From NCBI GenBank assembly GCA_023375785.1, contig SZWC01004901.1:81530-102412 (forward strand): 20,883 bases of DNA, given 5' to 3'. The translations under genes were made by a program, and so were the position numbers. Under the pieces are notes generated by a model. The model searched no databases. It had not been told where the DNA came from and saw only the letters and a program-made list of their open reading frames with translations. Below are positions 19,060 through 20,883 of this stretch, one piece after another; position 1 is the stretch's first letter; each line of letters begins with the position of its first letter. This stretch comes from Penium margaritaceum. Its lineage: Eukaryota > Streptophyta > Zygnematophyceae > Desmidiales > Peniaceae.

Positions 19060-19918
19060 TTTGATCTCATCTTCGTCATGATGACCAAGATGTATGAATC
19101 ATGTGTTGGAGAATCAACTAAGGGCAACGTAATACATGTGATGTGGTTAAAAACCAGACAATTCAACAAAGGCTTCTTCATGAAAAGTGCACCCTTGTGC
19201 CTTCTGAACTGTGATTGCATTTGCGTGTGCTAGAGGAAATTGTCTGCGTGACATTTCCAATGCATCGGTGTTTGTTACCATGAAGCTTTTCTCGATCTGT
19301 TTGATTGGCGACCATTTATGTGGAACTTTCTCGTCGAGAATGTGGGTGTGGTATTCTTTACGTTGTTTTTCTGCAACTAACTTGTTTGGAAATTCCACCC
19401 AGAATATGATCACTTCAACTTTTATGAGTGATGCATGGCGGAGAAACCCTGTTGCACCGTTCACCAGACCATCACTAGTATCCAGATTCAAGATGATCTG
19501 TAGTCGACACCCAACATAAAGACGGACTGTTTTAGCGAGGTTTGCAGTGTGCTGTCTGTCATCCCCAGCTTCATCCAAAGGATGGTTGTTACGTTGTCCA
19601 ATTCCATGGCTTATGTATGCATTCCATGCATGAAATATGAATTTAGCAGTTGATGCGGGATGGAACAAAGAAAGGTTATGTGCATCAACTTTCTCGTTCA
19701 CTGTGAAGAGGTGGAGTATGTCACTTTGCTCACATCTTTTGTTGCAATCAACCAGCATTGATCTGAACAAGAATGATCTGCATCAGTGCAGTTATCTTCA
19801 CGGAATCTGTTCAGGATTTCTGCAAATGAGCCATCACGTTGGCGCATTATGGTATGTAACTCGTAAAATGTGAAAAGGGACCAAGGGAAACATGATGAAT
19901 CGATAGAAAGGTTAGAAT
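18361..19918 (-). pseudogene. PIF1-type helicase C-terminal half fused to EEP endonuclease (Helitron/Helentron-like RepHel remnant)
   Basis: From 19917 the strand reads FPWSLFTFYELHTIMRQRDG, then AEILNRFRED. After one frameshift near 19770-19780 a single frame runs to 18361. It has LHLFTVNEKVDAHN, LYVGCRLQIILNLDTSDG, LVNGATG, and FPLAHANAITVQKAQGCTF (helicase motif V), then HHMYYVALS with TGA where motif VI usually has its Arg. Stops are at 19149-19147, 19116-19114 and 19101-19099. The 233 codons after 19059 are open and form an EEP nuclease: YYQNIQSL, ETH (E66), IIGDMNID, GSTIDHVWSN and FSDHSP. These include the usual catalytic Glu, Asp-x-Asn and Asp-His. Helicase followed by EEP in one polypeptide is known from Helentron-type rolling-circle transposons. 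The Rep and N-terminal helicase parts are missing from the window because a copia LTR begins at 19919. Confidence 0.85.
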
Positions 19919-20571
19919 TGTTAGCTACTGAGCTAACCACCTCCGGCAGAGAAGCCGCGAAACCGAAAAGCTCACAAAGGTTCTTACACCTTCTTCCTTT
20001 GCAGGTATGTGTCATGCACCCCAAACTTAATCAGGCATACACTTCACCTTCAAGAGTACTAACGCCTTAGCATTACATCTCAAGAAGAGCTCAAGTCGTC
20101 AATACGCAAGAGAGCATCAAGCAAGGGTTAATTGATCAGCATGCAAGACAAGTCCTTTTATAGCTGCCTGTCCAGTCCTAGAACTCAAAAGCACATTCCT
20201 AAGAAGTGGCTTGACCCTGCCACATCACCAAGAGACTTGCGCTGTGGGCTTGACACATAAGCATCCTTGTGCCAAGGTGACTGATCAGCCGTGTTGCTTC
20301 CCAGAAGCAATGGACTTTCTTTCTTGGAAGCTTCTAAAACAACCAAGATGTGCATGGAGCCAGGATCGAGCTCATGACCTCTCACTTGGCCAAATCAACA
20401 AAATGGCTAAGTTAACCACTCACCTACATGGTGTACTCACAGGTCATATCTCACATGAGACAGAGCATAGTTGAGTCACCCTACAACAAATCCAGGGGTC
20501 ATACCTCCACAAGGGGCAGAGCATTCCTGATCCGTCGTACAAGACTGAACAAGGGGCAAACATATTCAACA
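19919..20571 (-). repeat. Ty1/copia 3' LTR (653 bp)
   Basis: In element orientation it starts TGTTGAATATG right after a polypurine tract and ends GCTAACA, giving matched TGTT...AACA ends. A good TATA box (CTATAAAAGG) lies on the minus strand with its TATAAAA at 20162-20156. GCCCCTTGT occurs twice near the 5' end of the LTR. Beyond 19918 the sequence returns at once to helicase coding, so this is the insertion boundary. The flanking bases 19914-19918 (AGAAT on the plus strand) would be one copy of a 5-bp target duplication; the other copy is outside the window. Confidence 0.88.
20156..20162 (-). promoter_or_regulatory. TATA box in copia LTR
   Basis: The minus strand reads CTATAAAAGG about 410 bases into the 653-bp LTR, a typical position for the U3 promoter of a plant copia element. 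Confidence 0.6.
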
Positions 20572-20583
20572 AATCTCTCCCTT
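20572..20583 (-). other. Polypurine tract of copia element
   Basis: The minus strand reads AAGGGAGAGATT, immediately before the TGTTGAATATG start of the LTR and 23 bases after the pol stop codon. Confidence 0.85.
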
Positions 20584-20606
20584 GCACCTTGCGTCAGTTT
20601 CCATCA

Positions 20607-20883
20607 TCATTCTTCATCACTTGCGTTGACCATGCCGATACCTTGCCTGCCCGCCTGGTGGAGATCCTTGTCCAATGGCTTTGTAAGCATGTCAGCCCGG
20701 TTCAGCTTGGTGCCGACATACTCCAGCTCCACTGTTTGCTTGTAGACCAAGTCCCGAGCATAGTGGTAGCGGATCTCGATGTGCTTTGTGCGCCTGGACA
20801 GAACTGGGTTCTTGGACATGTCAATCGCGCTCATGTTGTCAATCTTGATGATTGTTGCCGTTGCCTGTGGTGCCTTCATCTCA
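20607..20883 (-). CDS. Ty1/copia pol C-terminus: RNase H (partial, enters from right edge)
   Basis: The open frame continues beyond the window and ends at the stop 20609-20607. It is the C-terminal part of the copia RNase H: KIDNMSAIDMSKNPVLSRRT (the DN-SAI-KNP box with a catalytic Asp), KHIEIRYHYARDLV, VELEYVGTKLNRADMLTKPL. No stop or frameshift is seen in the 90 visible codons, in contrast to every other element here, so this insertion is probably the youngest. Integrase and RT should lie to the right. Confidence 0.93.
   Translation of the reverse strand, partial: EMKAPQATATIIKIDNMSAIDMSKNPVLSRRTKHIEIRYHYARDLVYKQTVELEYVGTKLNRADMLTKPLDKDLHQAGRQGIGMVNASDEE

Larger units (their letters stand above)
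10808..19918 (-). mobile_element. Putative Helitron/Helentron-like element remnant
   Basis: Helicase-EEP, then an RPA-like spliced gene, all on one strand, is the gene set expected for an autonomous rolling-circle element. Plant Helitrons encode RepHel and RPA-like proteins, and Helentrons add EEP. Neither terminus is defined. The right part is cut by the copia insertion at 19919, and the left end could lie anywhere between about 8.7 and 10.8 kb. The rest of RepHel should lie beyond the right edge of the window. Confidence 0.45.
19919..20883 (-). mobile_element. Ty1/copia retrotransposon, 3' end (partial), nested in the helicase
   Basis: RNase H end, polypurine tract and 3' LTR occur in order on the minus strand. 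The LTR boundary falls within the helicase coding sequence, so the copia element inserted into the older Helitron-like element. The remaining element and its 5' LTR are outside the window to the right. Confidence 0.9.

Overview
The window looks like transposon-dense plant (streptophyte) DNA. The signs are a primer-binding site matching initiator tRNA-Met (TGGTATCAGAGC), a Ty3/gypsy chromovirus with an integrase chromodomain, a Ty1/copia element, telo-box-like AAACCCTA motifs, and an intron-bearing pseudogene with short GT-AG introns. No intact host gene, tRNA, rRNA or CRISPR array was recognised. Almost everything identifiable is on the minus strand and is decayed, mostly by nonsense codons of the kind C-to-T change makes from CGA, CAA or CAG.

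Layout from left to right. 1-1350 is the start of a Ty3/gypsy element (B): primer-binding site plus degenerate gag running off the left edge. 1358-2168 is one LTR that serves both element B and the next element. 2169-8622 is a second Ty3/gypsy element (A), read right to left: gag, protease, RT, RNase H, integrase, chromodomain, polypurine tract. It has no recognisable 5' LTR. 8623-10807 is AT-rich spacer with a 129-bp tandem duplication and a pair of 60-70 bp diverged repeats. 10808-12070 is a spliced pseudogene block whose exon phases agree. 12071-17222 is AT-rich, essentially non-coding, and holds a foldback (MITE-like) structure with telo-box motifs. 17223-18310 is a second spliced pseudogene block. 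18361-19918 is a PIF1-type helicase C-terminal half fused in one frame to an endonuclease/exonuclease/phosphatase (EEP) domain. 19919-20883 is the 3' LTR, polypurine tract and RNase H end of a Ty1/copia element that sits in the helicase and cuts off its N-terminal part.

The most interesting reading is that 10.8-19.9 kb is the remains of a large Helitron/Helentron-like rolling-circle element. A RepHel-type helicase carrying a C-terminal EEP nuclease would be followed directly by a gene whose two blocks resemble an RPA large-subunit single-strand-binding protein: an OB-fold-like segment in the 17-18 kb block, and a zinc-ribbon plus OB-like segment in the 11-12 kb block. The two blocks may be one gene split by an intron of about 5.2 kb. 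The helicase and EEP calls rest on clear motifs. The RPA-like call is inference from remembered family patterns and would need profile searches.
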